A stretch of 64,000 bases of DNA from DATFYM01 sp035315065 (GTDB lineage Bacteria > Acidobacteriota > Terriglobia > UBA7540): NCBI GenBank assembly GCA_035315065.1, contig DATFYM010000146.1:8287-72286 (forward strand), given 5' to 3'. This document shows positions 26,732 to 34,492 of the stretch, piece after piece. The first letter of the stretch is position 1; each line of letters begins with the position of its first letter. A program made the position numbers and the translations under genes. The notes under the pieces are model-generated. The model saw only the letters and a list, made by a program, of their open reading frames with translations. It was not told the DNA's origin and did not search any database.

Positions 26732-26826
26732 ATTGACGATCCGAAAAGCTATCAGCTTTCAGCCATCAGCTTTCAGCACAAACGGGGCTTTCGAGCTGAT
26801 AGCTGACGGCTGAAAGCTGAAAGCTG
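26732..26826. repeat. Word-repeat hairpin (ATCAGCTTTCAGC word), third copy
   Basis: Left arm 26732-26777 and right arm 26793-26826 pair closely. The loop (ACAAACGGGGCTTTCGAGCT) is a variant of the loop at 12278 and 22641. It lies between convergent genes. Confidence 0.85.
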
Positions 26827-26830
26827 TCCC

Positions 26831-28060
26831 TCACGTGGCGAGGAAGTCCCTGCCCCGCCTTTCCGGCCCCAGCGAGATCACGATGATGGCAACCCCCATG
26901 GCTGTGATCTCGAACGCCGCCATGGCCCACGAGTATCCCAGGCGGCGGCTCAGACCGTACTCGATAGTATTGGTGGGCGCGGCGAAGAGAATCCCAAGTT
27001 GGTAGGCAAGGCCGGGGAGGAGACTACGCGTGGCATCGTGCGAAACCTCGTTCAAGTGGGCAGGGATGATTCCCCAAGCGCCTTGCACGCCCACCTGCAT
27101 CACAAAGGCAGCCGCGGCGAGCACGGCGATCGTGGCGCCAAAAGCCCAGAACGGAATCACCGCTAGCGAGACGACAATGGCGGCGACCATGCTGCGCCGT
27201 CTTCCCCAGCGCTCGGAAAGGTGGCCGAAGATGATGGCCCCCACCACCGCGCCGACGTTGTAAAACATCGCCAAGTATGAGACGGTTGGCGTCGTGAGTC
27301 CATGCTCCGTTTTCAGGAAGTCGGGATACAGATCCTGGGTGCCGTGCGAGAGAAACATCATCATGGTCATCAGCAGCACCAGGTAGAAAAAACCTTTCCA
27401 ATTGCCGGCGACGATCTTCAGAATGGCGTACATGCTCGGCTGCCGGTGCTTCTGCCAGGCCTCGGACTCCGGCACCTTCAGGCGGATGTAGAACGCCAGC
27501 AGGGCGGGCGCAGCACCCGCCCAGAACATGGCGCGCCATCCCCAGGCAGGCAGAATGAGACGCGTCGCCACCGCCGCCAGCAGGTAACCGATGGAGTAGC
27601 CGCTCTGCAGCGCGCCGGACACGATCCCGCGCCAGCGTCGCGGGACGGCTTCCATGGCTAGCGAAGCGCCCACGCCCCACTCGCCGCCCATCCCGATACC
27701 GTAAAGAGCGCGGAGGATAAAGAACACGGTGTAATTGGGCGCAAACCCACAGAGCAGCTCGACGACGGAGAAGTAAATCACGTTGGCCATGAACGGCACG
27801 CGGCGGCCGTAGCGATCGGCGAGCAACCCAAAGAGCAGCGCGCCCACCGGACGCATGGCGAGCGTGGCGGTCATGGTCCAGATGATATCGGCCTTGGCTA
27901 CGCCGAAATTCGCGGCGAGCCGATCCACCAGGAACACCACCACGAAGAAATCGAAGGCGTCGAGGGTCCAGCCCAGAAAGCTCGCCACGAGGGTGTGGCC
28001 GTGCGCCCGAAGCGACGATTCCTTGCCCTGCGTGGTTCCTGAAGCGCCAACTTCGCTCAT
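26831..28060 (-). CDS. MFS transporter, sialate/lactate:proton symporter-like (SHS/NanT type)
   Basis: A 409-residue membrane protein with 12 hydrophobic segments. ASFLGWTLDAFDFFVVVFLV is the signature first helix of this branch (D-A-F/Y-D). GLLADRYGRRVPFMANVIYF is the loop 2-3 motif, and GIGMGGEWGVGASLAMEAVP is the GMGGEWG motif shared by NanT and Jen1-like carboxylate carriers. The start at 28060 (MSEVGASGTTQ) was preferred over a TTG at 28108. It is divergent from the flavin oxidoreductase gene, 60 bp apart, so the two probably share a control region. A sugar acid or carboxylate substrate is inferred. Confidence 0.85.
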   Translation of the reverse strand: MSEVGASGTTQGKESSLRAHGHTLVASFLGWTLDAFDFFVVVFLVDRLAANFGVAKADIIWTMTATLAMRPVGALLFGLLADRYGRRVPFMANVIYFSVVELLCGFAPNYTVFFILRALYGIGMGGEWGVGASLAMEAVPRRWRGIVSGALQSGYSIGYLLAAVATRLILPAWGWRAMFWAGAAPALLAFYIRLKVPESEAWQKHRQPSMYAILKIVAGNWKGFFYLVLLMTMMMFLSHGTQDLYPDFLKTEHGLTTPTVSYLAMFYNVGAVVGAIIFGHLSERWGRRRSMVAAIVVSLAVIPFWAFGATIAVLAAAAFVMQVGVQGAWGIIPAHLNEVSHDATRSLLPGLAYQLGILFAAPTNTIEYGLSRRLGYSWAMAAFEITAMGVAIIVISLGPERRGRDFLAT

Positions 28061-28120
28061 GATGTCAGCACCGCGCCCAGCGTAGTCGAGCGGCAACGGA
28101 TTTCGCAAGCAAAATTCGTC

Positions 28121-29617
28121 GTGGTATGCTCCACTTCAGTGACTAATATCTCCTATCCCCGCGTCGCGAGTTTTCGGAGCGCGAGTTCGCTCGCCCAGCA
28201 TCTGGCGGGCCTGGGTTGGGTTCTTCCGTTCGATGACCAGATCCTGACCGCTCCGGCATCGCCCCTGGCCGAGGCCATGGAAATCCCATGGCACGCGAGC
28301 ACGAAGCGAATCGGAAACCGGTTTGCGGTCCAGCCCATGGAAGGATGGGACGGCGAACCAGACGGCCGACCCTCGGAGCTCACGCTTCGTCGCTGGCAGC
28401 GATTCGGCGAGAGCGGCGCCAAGCTGATCTGGGGCGGCGAAGCCGTGGCGGTGTTGCCCGAAGCGCGGGCCAATCCCAACCAGCTCCTGCTCAACGAGCA
28501 GACGGCTCCGGCGCTCGCGGCCCTGCGCGAGAGGTTGGTGAAGGCCCATCGCCAGCGGTTTGGCTCCGCCGATGACCTGCTGACGGGGCTTCAACTCACC
28601 CACTCGGGACGGTTCTCCCACCCGCGCGAGAAGTCTCGCCTGGAGCCCGTGATCGCCTACCATCATCCGATCCTCGACACCCGATTTGGCCCGGTGGGCT
28701 CATCCGCCGTCGAGTGCGCGCCGGTCTCGGACGCCGAACTGGGTGGCATCGTTGAGGCCTTTGCGGCGGCGGCGCGCCTGGCCGCCAAGATCGGCTTTGA
28801 TTTTGTCGATCTGAAGCACTGCCACGGTTACTTGGGGCACGAGTTGCTGAGCGCCTTCCACCGGCCCGGTGCATATGGCGGAAGTTTCGACAACCGCACG
28901 CGCTTTCTGCGAGACGTCGTGGCCGCGGTGCGCGCCGCGGCTCCGACTCTCGAGATCGGCGTGCGCGTGAGCGCATACGATTCGGTCCCGTTTGTAACCG
29001 ATCCCGTTACCGGCGCGGGTGTTCCGGCGGAGCACGCCAAGCTCATGCCTTACACGTGGGGATTCGGCGTCGATTCCGAGGACCCCCGGCGGCCGGACCT
29101 CACCGAGACGCGGCGGTTGCTGGCGCTGCTGGAGTCTCTCGGCGTTCGCTTGGTCAACATCAGCGCCGGCAGCCCTTACTACAGCCCGCACCTTCAGCGG
29201 CCGGCACTCTTCCCGCCGTCTGACGCCTATTCGCCGCCGGAGGACCCGCTGGCCGGCGCCGCGCGGCTACTGGCCGCAACCCGGGCGTTGAAGGCCGACT
29301 TCTCCGGTCTCATTTGTGTCTCTTCGGGTTGGTCCTATTTTCAGGACTACGTCCCGCACTTTGCGCAGGCCGCCGTCCGCGCCGGCTGGACCGACTTCGT
29401 TGGCCTCGGCCGCATGATGCTGGCTTACCCTGAGCTGCCCGCCGACGTGCTGGAAAAGGGCCGTCTCGATCACAAGCGGATCTGCCGCACTTTCAGCGAT
29501 TGCACCAATGGCCCGCGGCAGGGTCTCGTCTCCGGTTGCTATCCGCTCGATCCTTTTTACAAATCGCGGCCCGAGGCGGCAGCGTTGCTGAAGCTGAAGA
29601 AAGGGAACAAGGAATAG
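28121..29617 (+). CDS. Old-yellow-enzyme-type NADH:flavin oxidoreductase
   Basis: A 498-residue FMN-binding TIM barrel. Evidence: NRFAVQPMEGWDGEPDGRPS at the beta-1 end (family 'NRi...PM'), LIWGGEAVAV, LTGLQLTHSGRFSHP (substrate-side Gln and His-Ser), FDFVDLKHCHGYLGHELLSA (the 'DgVeiH.aHGYLl..Fl' motif, here with K-H-C-H), FVGLGRMMLAYPELP near the phosphate site, and a Cys-containing tail CRTFSDCTNGPRQGLVSGCY. The start is GTG at 28121, or GTG at 28139. The enzyme should reduce an activated alkene or related bond. The linked transporter and DapA-like aldolase suggest breakdown of a plant- or sugar-derived acid. The last codons are encoded by a word repeat. Confidence 0.85.
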   Translation: MVCSTSVTNISYPRVASFRSASSLAQHLAGLGWVLPFDDQILTAPASPLAEAMEIPWHASTKRIGNRFAVQPMEGWDGEPDGRPSELTLRRWQRFGESGAKLIWGGEAVAVLPEARANPNQLLLNEQTAPALAALRERLVKAHRQRFGSADDLLTGLQLTHSGRFSHPREKSRLEPVIAYHHPILDTRFGPVGSSAVECAPVSDAELGGIVEAFAAAARLAAKIGFDFVDLKHCHGYLGHELLSAFHRPGAYGGSFDNRTRFLRDVVAAVRAAAPTLEIGVRVSAYDSVPFVTDPVTGAGVPAEHAKLMPYTWGFGVDSEDPRRPDLTETRRLLALLESLGVRLVNISAGSPYYSPHLQRPALFPPSDAYSPPEDPLAGAARLLAATRALKADFSGLICVSSGWSYFQDYVPHFAQAAVRAGWTDFVGLGRMMLAYPELPADVLEKGRLDHKRICRTFSDCTNGPRQGLVSGCYPLDPFYKSRPEAAALLKLKKGNKE

Positions 29618-29704
29618 GGAACAGGGAATACGGAATAGAAGACAGCGTGGAGCGCGCAGGAGGGCGCCGTTTTCTGTTCCCTGTTCCCTATTCCCTGTTC
29701 CCTC
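29600..29704. repeat. Word-repeat hairpin (GGGAACAGGGAATA word)
   Basis: Left arm 29600-29640 and right arm 29673-29704. The left arm starts inside the last codons and stop of the flavin oxidoreductase gene, giving it a Lys/Gly/Asn tail. The loop contains GCGCGCAGGAGGGCGCC. Confidence 0.8.
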
Positions 29705-29719
29705 TTATAAGGCGACGTT

Positions 29720-30718
29720 ATGGCTCTCACTTTGAACGACTATGACCAACGAAGGAAGCCCGGCCGCGTCGTGCACGGAATCAGCGCCGTGTTGCTGCCT
29801 TACCGCGCCGGCCGCATTGACGAAGCTGGTTTTCGCCGCCATCTCGGTCGCACGCTTCGCGCCGGGCTTCGCCCCGCCGTCAACATGGATACGGGTTACG
29901 TCGACTTGCTGAGGCCCGACGAGAAGCGCCAGGTGCTTGCCTGGACGCGTGAGGCCGTGGGCGCGCATGACTGGTTCGCCGCCGGAGCGTTGCCCTCCAG
30001 CGGGGCCGTCACCAGGGGATCCACCGCCAGCGGAGCCACCGCCACCGCTTGCGCTGAAGCTTACCTGCGAGAGTGCTCCGCGATTGCGGACGCTGGCGGG
30101 GTGCCGGTGATTTTCCCTTCCGAGGCCACGGCATCGCTTGACGACGATGGCTTGATCCAATTCTTCCGCGAGGTCGCCGCCGCCGGCGCGAAGTTCATCG
30201 CCTTCGAGCTCGGCGCCGTGTTCAACCCCAACGGCAGGATATTCTCCGAGCCCGTCCTCGACGCCTTGATGGGCCTGCCCCAGTGCATCGGCCTGAAACA
30301 CTCTTCGCTCGACCGGGCCACCGAACTCGATCGCCTCGATAGGCGCGACCGGCTGCGCCCCGACTTTGTGATTTACTCGGGCAACGACCTCGCGGCCGAC
30401 ATGATCGAGTACGGCAGCGATTACCTGCTGGGCCTCTCCACGTTCGCGCCGGAACTCTTTGCGGCGCGCGACCGCGCGTGGGCTGCCGGCGACGCGCGCT
30501 ACCTCGATTGGCGCGACCTGATTCAGTACCTGGGTTGGGTCGGCTTTCGCCAACCCGTCCCCGCCTATAAACACTCGGCCGCCATTTTCCTCAAGCTGAC
30601 GGGTGGCCTCGAGTCGGATGAGCCCCATCCGCGCGCGCCGCAGCGAGAAGAATGGGACCGGGATCTTCTGGCCGACGCCGCCCGGCGGCTGGAGAGAAGT
30701 TTCCGCCGGAAGGAATAG
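29720..30718 (+). CDS. Dihydrodipicolinate synthase-family aldolase (DapA/NanA superfamily)
   Basis: A 332-residue TIM-barrel aldolase. HGISAVLLPYRAGRIDEAGF is the N-terminal motif (normally 'G...PF...G.iD...l'), LRPAVNMDTGYVDLLRPDEK replaces the usual 'G..GE...Ls..Er', and QCIGLKHSSLDR carries the Schiff-base lysine K193. The usual 'YN.P' tyrosine motif is absent (here FELGAVFNPNG). It is therefore not the lysine-pathway DapA but a degradative member such as a keto-acid aldolase or dehydratase. It is co-directional with the flavin oxidoreductase and likely in one pathway with it and the SHS transporter. Confidence 0.82.
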   Translation: MALTLNDYDQRRKPGRVVHGISAVLLPYRAGRIDEAGFRRHLGRTLRAGLRPAVNMDTGYVDLLRPDEKRQVLAWTREAVGAHDWFAAGALPSSGAVTRGSTASGATATACAEAYLRECSAIADAGGVPVIFPSEATASLDDDGLIQFFREVAAAGAKFIAFELGAVFNPNGRIFSEPVLDALMGLPQCIGLKHSSLDRATELDRLDRRDRLRPDFVIYSGNDLAADMIEYGSDYLLGLSTFAPELFAARDRAWAAGDARYLDWRDLIQYLGWVGFRQPVPAYKHSAAIFLKLTGGLESDEPHPRAPQREEWDRDLLADAARRLERSFRRKE

Positions 30719-30823
30719 ATCCACAGATTTCGCAGATTACACCGATGGAGGAAACCGTAAATAGAGGCGATGTCCTGTTGTTGGTTAGTATCAGTGCAAT
30801 CTGCGTAATCTGCGGATTGATCT
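30717..30823. repeat. Word-repeat hairpin (CACAGATTTCGCAGATTAC word)
   Basis: Left arm 30717-30745 and right arm 30789-30823. The same word occurs at 44167-44634 and 49892-50116. It lies between co-directional genes. Confidence 0.8.
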
Positions 30824-30854
30824 CTTCCAATCTCTCGAAGTAAACTTGCAAGGA

Positions 30855-31958
30855 ATGCGTCCCACAGAATTCATTTCGCGGCTGCGCCAGGGCAAGCTGG
30901 GGCCGGCGTATTTTCTGCGGGGTCCCGACCGGTTTCTGCGCGACGAATGCCGTGCCGCGCTGGTGGCTTCCATTCCGGCGGAAGCGCGCGAGTGGTGCCT
31001 GGCGGAGATTGAGTTCGAGGCGGGCCGCATTGGGCGGGAACTGGAAGCGGCCTATCAGATGCCGATGCTGGGCGGCCACGTCTTCTTCCTGTTTTCCGAT
31101 TCGCAAGACTTCAAGCCCGCCGGCGACGAGGATTACGAGGCGCTGGCCAAGTACCTGGAGCGGCCGTCTTCTTTCGCCACTCTGGTGTTTTCCGCCAGTG
31201 AGCCCGACCGCCGCCGGCGTTTTATTCAGTTGCTGGAAAAGAAGGCTGAGGTCGTCGAATTGCTGCCTCTGGCGCGGCGCGAAGCGGCCAACTGGCTGGT
31301 GGGATACCTTCGCCGCGCGGGCGTGGAAATCGATCCACTCCTGGCGGAGGAGATTGCGGCGAAATTCGAGCCCAGCAACGATTCGCGGAGCGACAAGCCG
31401 GCTGGCGTCAACTTGCTTTGGTTGCGCACGGAGATGGAGAAGTTGCTCACCTCCAAAGCCGGCGCCAAGCGCATCGACCGCGCTGATCTCGACTCGATCA
31501 CAGCTTTGCGGGAGGAACACGAAATCGGAAAGCTGCTCCGCGCCCTGGCGGAACGCCAGTTCGGCACGGCGCTCGATCATCTCCGCGCCCTCATTGCCGG
31601 CAAGCAGCCGGAAACCTTGCTTCTGTGGTCGATCGGCGACCTGTTCCGACAGGCGCTCAAGAGCGCTTCGGGGGCCGCCTACGGGAAGGGCTCTTACGGA
31701 GGAGGACGGGGTTCCTGGGACCGCTTTCGCAATCCGTTCTCGACTTACGAGATTGCGCCCTTGGCCGCCCGCAAGTACTCGCCGCCGGAGCTGCTTCAGG
31801 CGCTACGCAACGTTCGGCAGGCTGACCTCAGCATCAAGTCGTCGTGGAAGGACTCGCGGATTCTGCTCGAGTTTCTTATCTGGCAGATCGTCACCGGTAA
31901 GGGTCCGGAAACATCGCCGCCCCTCACCGATCAGTGGCCGACGCCAGCGCTGGATTGA
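30855..31958 (+). CDS. holA: DNA polymerase III subunit delta
   Basis: A 367-residue clamp-loader subunit. It opens the sliding clamp together with gamma/tau and delta-prime. The opening MRPTEFISRLRQGKLGPAYF, LRGPDRFLRDECRAALV matches the HolA N-terminus ('yll.G.e.fL..e.'), followed by MPMLGGHVFFLFSDSQDF, and the C-terminal helical collar region with LLWSIGDLFRQALK and LRNVRQADLSIKSSW ('l...D...Ks'). ATG 30855 was chosen; an in-frame TTG at 30846 is possible. The convergent rpsT neighbour is a classic holA-rpsT arrangement and supports the call. Confidence 0.88.
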   Translation: MRPTEFISRLRQGKLGPAYFLRGPDRFLRDECRAALVASIPAEAREWCLAEIEFEAGRIGRELEAAYQMPMLGGHVFFLFSDSQDFKPAGDEDYEALAKYLERPSSFATLVFSASEPDRRRRFIQLLEKKAEVVELLPLARREAANWLVGYLRRAGVEIDPLLAEEIAAKFEPSNDSRSDKPAGVNLLWLRTEMEKLLTSKAGAKRIDRADLDSITALREEHEIGKLLRALAERQFGTALDHLRALIAGKQPETLLLWSIGDLFRQALKSASGAAYGKGSYGGGRGSWDRFRNPFSTYEIAPLAARKYSPPELLQALRNVRQADLSIKSSWKDSRILLEFLIWQIVTGKGPETSPPLTDQWPTPALD

Positions 31959-31960
31959 GC

Positions 31961-32112
31961 TATTTTGGATTTTAGATTTTGGATTTTGGATTGAAGAAAA
32001 CACAGTCGGGAGAGATTTTCGGATTTTGGTTCTTGGGTCCGCTTTTGGATTGAAAACCAAGAGCCGACAAGATTAGGTCTTGGTCTTCAATCCAAAATCC
32101 AAAATCCAAAAT
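31961..32112. repeat. Word-repeat hairpin (ATTTTGGATT word), probable bidirectional terminator
   Basis: Left arm 31961-31995 (tandem ATTTTGGATT) pairs with 32084-32112 (AATCCAAAATCC). The loop of about 90 bases has a second partial copy of the word. It lies between convergent holA and rpsT. Confidence 0.8.
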
Positions 32113-32125
32113 GAATTCGGCTCAA

Positions 32126-32389
32126 TCAAGGAAGCGCGTTAAAAGCGAGGGTCAGTCTCGATTTATACCGGGCGGCGGTATTGGCGTGAAGGATCCCCTT
32201 GTGGATGGAGTGGTCGATGAGCGAAAGGGTCGGCTTGAGAAGTTTCTCCGCCTGGGCTTTGTCCTTGGCGTCGACGGCGGCGCGAAGTTCGCGCATTTGA
32301 TGCCGCAACCGCGTGCGGTGGGTGCGGTTGATGGCTTCGCGCTTGCTGGTTTGCTTGATGCGCTTGAGCGCAGATCGATGGCTTGCCAC
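32126..32389 (-). CDS. rpsT: 30S ribosomal protein S20
   Basis: An 87-residue basic protein that binds 16S rRNA in the small subunit. The GTG start at 32389 is supported by AGGAG five to six bases upstream and by the canonical N-terminus VASHRSALKRIKQTSKREAI. NRTHRTRLRHQMRELRAAV and KGILHANTAARYKSRL are S20 hallmarks. The length is typical. It is often autoregulated and started by a non-AUG codon, as here. It converges with holA. Confidence 0.97.
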   Translation of the reverse strand: MASHRSALKRIKQTSKREAINRTHRTRLRHQMRELRAAVDAKDKAQAEKLLKPTLSLIDHSIHKGILHANTAARYKSRLTLAFNALP

Positions 32390-32453
32390 AGAATCTCCTT
32401 TGGGTGAAATACGAACAGCTCTATGCAACGTTATGAGTGAGCGTCGGCGAGCG

Positions 32454-32545
32454 TGTCATTCTGAGCGCAGCGAAGAATCTCTCTTGTTCTTTGGGCTTGC
32501 CTGCCGGGCCTCGAAGAGGGATTCTTCGCTGCGCTCAGAATGACA
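32454..32545. repeat. Perfect 26-bp inverted repeat (TCATTCTGAGCGCAGCGAAG type)
   Basis: Arms 32454-32479 and 32520-32545 pair perfectly; the loop is 40 bases. It sits in the divergent gap between rpsT and hpt, so any effect would be on promoters or leaders. Sequences of this type are scattered in many unrelated bacterial genomes as intergenic hairpins (from memory). Confidence 0.85.
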
Positions 32546-32612
32546 TGCGAACCTAGCTCGCACGGAATATATAGTTTAGCTGACGCGCGGTCGAGCGTCA
32601 ACGGAGAAGCGC

Positions 32613-33149
32613 ATGAAAAGAGACAATCTCGAAGTGCTGATCAGCGCCGACAAGATTCAGGAACGCATTCGGGAGTTGGCCGCCCAAATCTCCAACGACT
32701 ATCGCGGGCGCCACGTGCACCTGGTCGGCATCCTGAAAGGCTCGTGGGTTTTCCTGGCGGACCTGATCCGGCGCCTCGACCTCGAAGTCAGCGTCTCCTT
32801 TCTGGGCGTGGCCAGCTACGGCAAGGGCACCAAGCCCTCAGGCGAGGTCAAGATTACGCTCGACCTCGACGACAGCATCGAGGGGAAAGACGTCCTGGTG
32901 GTGGAAGACATTCTCGATACCGGCGAGACGTTTCGTTACCTGCAAGGTGTGCTGGGCGCGCGCCAACCGCGCAGCTTGCGGAGCGTGGTGCTGTTGGATA
33001 AGCCCGCGCGCCGCAATCAACCCGTCCACGCCGATTACGTGGGCTTCACCATCCCGGATGCCTTTGTCGTCGGCTACGGACTGGACTATGCCCAGAAGTA
33101 TCGAAACCTGCCTGACGTCTGCGTGCTCCACCCCGACCAGCCCAAGTAG
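32613..33149 (+). CDS. hpt: Hypoxanthine phosphoribosyltransferase
   Basis: A 178-residue purine salvage enzyme, converting hypoxanthine or guanine plus PRPP to IMP or GMP. It shows VHLVGILKGSWVFLADLIRR (flexible loop and base region), SYGKGTKPSGEVKITLDL, and the PRPP-binding motif DVLVVEDILDTGET. The C-terminal HADYVGFTIPDAFVVGYGLD with YAQKYRNLPDVCVL is normal. GGAG lies six bases before the ATG. It is complete, but a second copy of the last 53 codons lies at 34170-34328 beyond a toxin-antitoxin module. Confidence 0.97.
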   Translation: MKRDNLEVLISADKIQERIRELAAQISNDYRGRHVHLVGILKGSWVFLADLIRRLDLEVSVSFLGVASYGKGTKPSGEVKITLDLDDSIEGKDVLVVEDILDTGETFRYLQGVLGARQPRSLRSVVLLDKPARRNQPVHADYVGFTIPDAFVVGYGLDYAQKYRNLPDVCVLHPDQPK

Positions 33150-33229
33150 CGCCGGGCTTCAGCCCGGCACTTGGTGCTAGCGGCCTGTGTGGTTTCGGCG
33201 GAAGATGCCGGGCTGGAGCCCCGCGCTAC
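33146..33229. repeat. 24-bp inverted repeat (GTAGCGCCGGGCTTCAGCCC type)
   Basis: Arms 33146-33169 and 33206-33229 pair at 22 of 24 positions. The left arm begins in the hpt stop codon and contains its own hairpin GCCGGGC-TTCA-GCCCGGC. It lies at the boundary between hpt and the inserted toxin-antitoxin module. Confidence 0.8.
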
Positions 33230-33332
33230 AACTTATAAACTCGAAGGTCCAGATCAATGCACACAAAAGTTGACCCCGTCCGTTTTTGATGTACGGTTTG
33301 AATGTGTACGTTATTGTGGAGGAGTGGCTGCC

Positions 33333-33617
33333 ATGCCGAAAGTAGCGGTTGAAGACAACAGCCGGGTGTCCTTGCGGATTCGAGCCGAGGAAAAAGCGTT
33401 GCTCTTGCGCGCGGTGGCGCTCGCCCACACCGACCTGACGGATTTTGTGATTCGTAACGCCTTGCGTGCCGCCCGGGCCGTCATCGCGAAGGCGGACCAT
33501 CTGCAGGTCTCCGAAAGGGATAGTTTGCGGGTTCTGGCTCTGCTGGAGAATCCCCCCGCGCCGAACGCAAAACTACTGGCAGCCGCTCGGGCATTGCCAA
33601 AGCGGCGGTCATCGTGA
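33333..33617 (+). CDS. DUF1778-type antitoxin (TacA-like), second module
   Basis: A 94-residue protein starting MPKVAVEDNSRVSLRIRAEE, with the ATG at 33333 eight bases after GGAGGAG; the longer frame back to 33171 has no start signal. A ribbon-helix-helix (SLRIRAEEKALLLRAVALAH, TDLTDFVIRNALRAARAVI) is followed by the toxin-binding tail VLALLENPPAPNAKLLAAAR. It overlaps the downstream toxin by four bases (GTGA). It is paralogous to 1534-1827. The module lies between the true hpt end and a second hpt end. Confidence 0.88.
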   Translation: MPKVAVEDNSRVSLRIRAEEKALLLRAVALAHTDLTDFVIRNALRAARAVIAKADHLQVSERDSLRVLALLENPPAPNAKLLAAARALPKRRSS

Positions 33618-34135
33618 CGGCATGGCACGAAGAGCCCATCAACAAGAAACACGATCGGGAAGCGTTTGACTGCGGCGAAGAAGCGTTGAATGAATTCTTG
33701 CGCCGCCACGCCCGCAGGAGCCACGAATTGGGCGGTGCGAAAACGTTCCTGGCGATTGACGATGCCGACAACAAAACCATACTCGGCTTCTATAGTCTGG
33801 CCCCCGCCTCGGTGGACTATGCCCGGACTCCGGAGATCATACGGCGCGGGCTGGCACGCCATGACGTGCCGGGATTCCGATTGGCGCGGCTGGCTGTGGA
33901 TCGCCGGTGGCAAGGGCGGGGAATGGGCGGACAACTTCTGCTCGCGGCGGGCAGACGCTGCCTCTTGGCTTCAGCCGAGGTTGGCGGCGTGGCCCTGGTG
34001 ATCGACGCCAAGAATGAAAGGGTGGCGCGATGGTATGCCAGCTATGGTGCCGTGCCGCTCCTGGACGCTCCGTTATCTTTGCTGCTGCCGCTCGCGACCA
34101 TCGAGGCGGCACTTAAGAAGGGGGGCAAATACTGA
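33614..34135 (+). CDS. GNAT-family acetyltransferase toxin (TacT-like), second module
   Basis: A 173-residue protein with a GTG start overlapping the antitoxin stop. DREAFDCGEEALNEFLRRHA is the toxin opening, TILGFYSLAPASVDY a core strand, LARLAVDRRWQGRGMGGQLL the acetyl-CoA loop, and ARWYASYGAVPLLDAPLSLL the C-terminal motif. Expected to acetylate charged tRNAs unless held by the antitoxin. It is clearly a paralogue of 1010-1537 but not a recent copy. Sequence resembling the end of hpt starts 35 bases after the stop. Confidence 0.88.
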   Translation: MTAWHEEPINKKHDREAFDCGEEALNEFLRRHARRSHELGGAKTFLAIDDADNKTILGFYSLAPASVDYARTPEIIRRGLARHDVPGFRLARLAVDRRWQGRGMGGQLLLAAGRRCLLASAEVGGVALVIDAKNERVARWYASYGAVPLLDAPLSLLLPLATIEAALKKGGKY

Positions 34136-34169
34136 TACGACGTGCCATGCTGTCCTGCGTGCGTGGTGG

Positions 34170-34328
34170 GTGCTGCTGGATAAGCCCGCGCGCCGCATCC
34201 AACCCGTCCACGCCGATTACGTCGGCTTCACCATACCCGACGCCTTTGTCGTAGGCTACGGCCTGGACTTTGCCCAGAAGTATCGCAACCTGCCTGACGT
34301 CTGCGTGCTCCACCCTGACCAGTCCAAG
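34170..34328 (+). pseudogene. Second copy of the hpt 3' end (53 codons)
   Basis: These 159 bases align without gaps to 32988-33146 of hpt, with 13 differences by my count (about 92% identity). Nine of the 12 changed codons are synonymous; the others change Asn to Ile, Tyr to Phe and Pro to Ser. The frame is open and runs beyond the hpt stop position into unrelated codons. The pattern shows the segment diverged while still part of a working gene, so it was not made by a recent local copying event. Confidence 0.85.
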
Positions 34329-34492
34329 GCTCGAGGGGAAAAAAACTATACAGAACAACATAAGTCGGTGCGGAATACCCCACGCTTGTCATGCTGAAAA
34401 TAATGTTCTTTATACGTCCCAAATACTGTATTACACTGATTAGTTGCCTCGCCTCTGAGCTAAGCTATCGAGCCTCGCCAAAGGGGGAGTTC

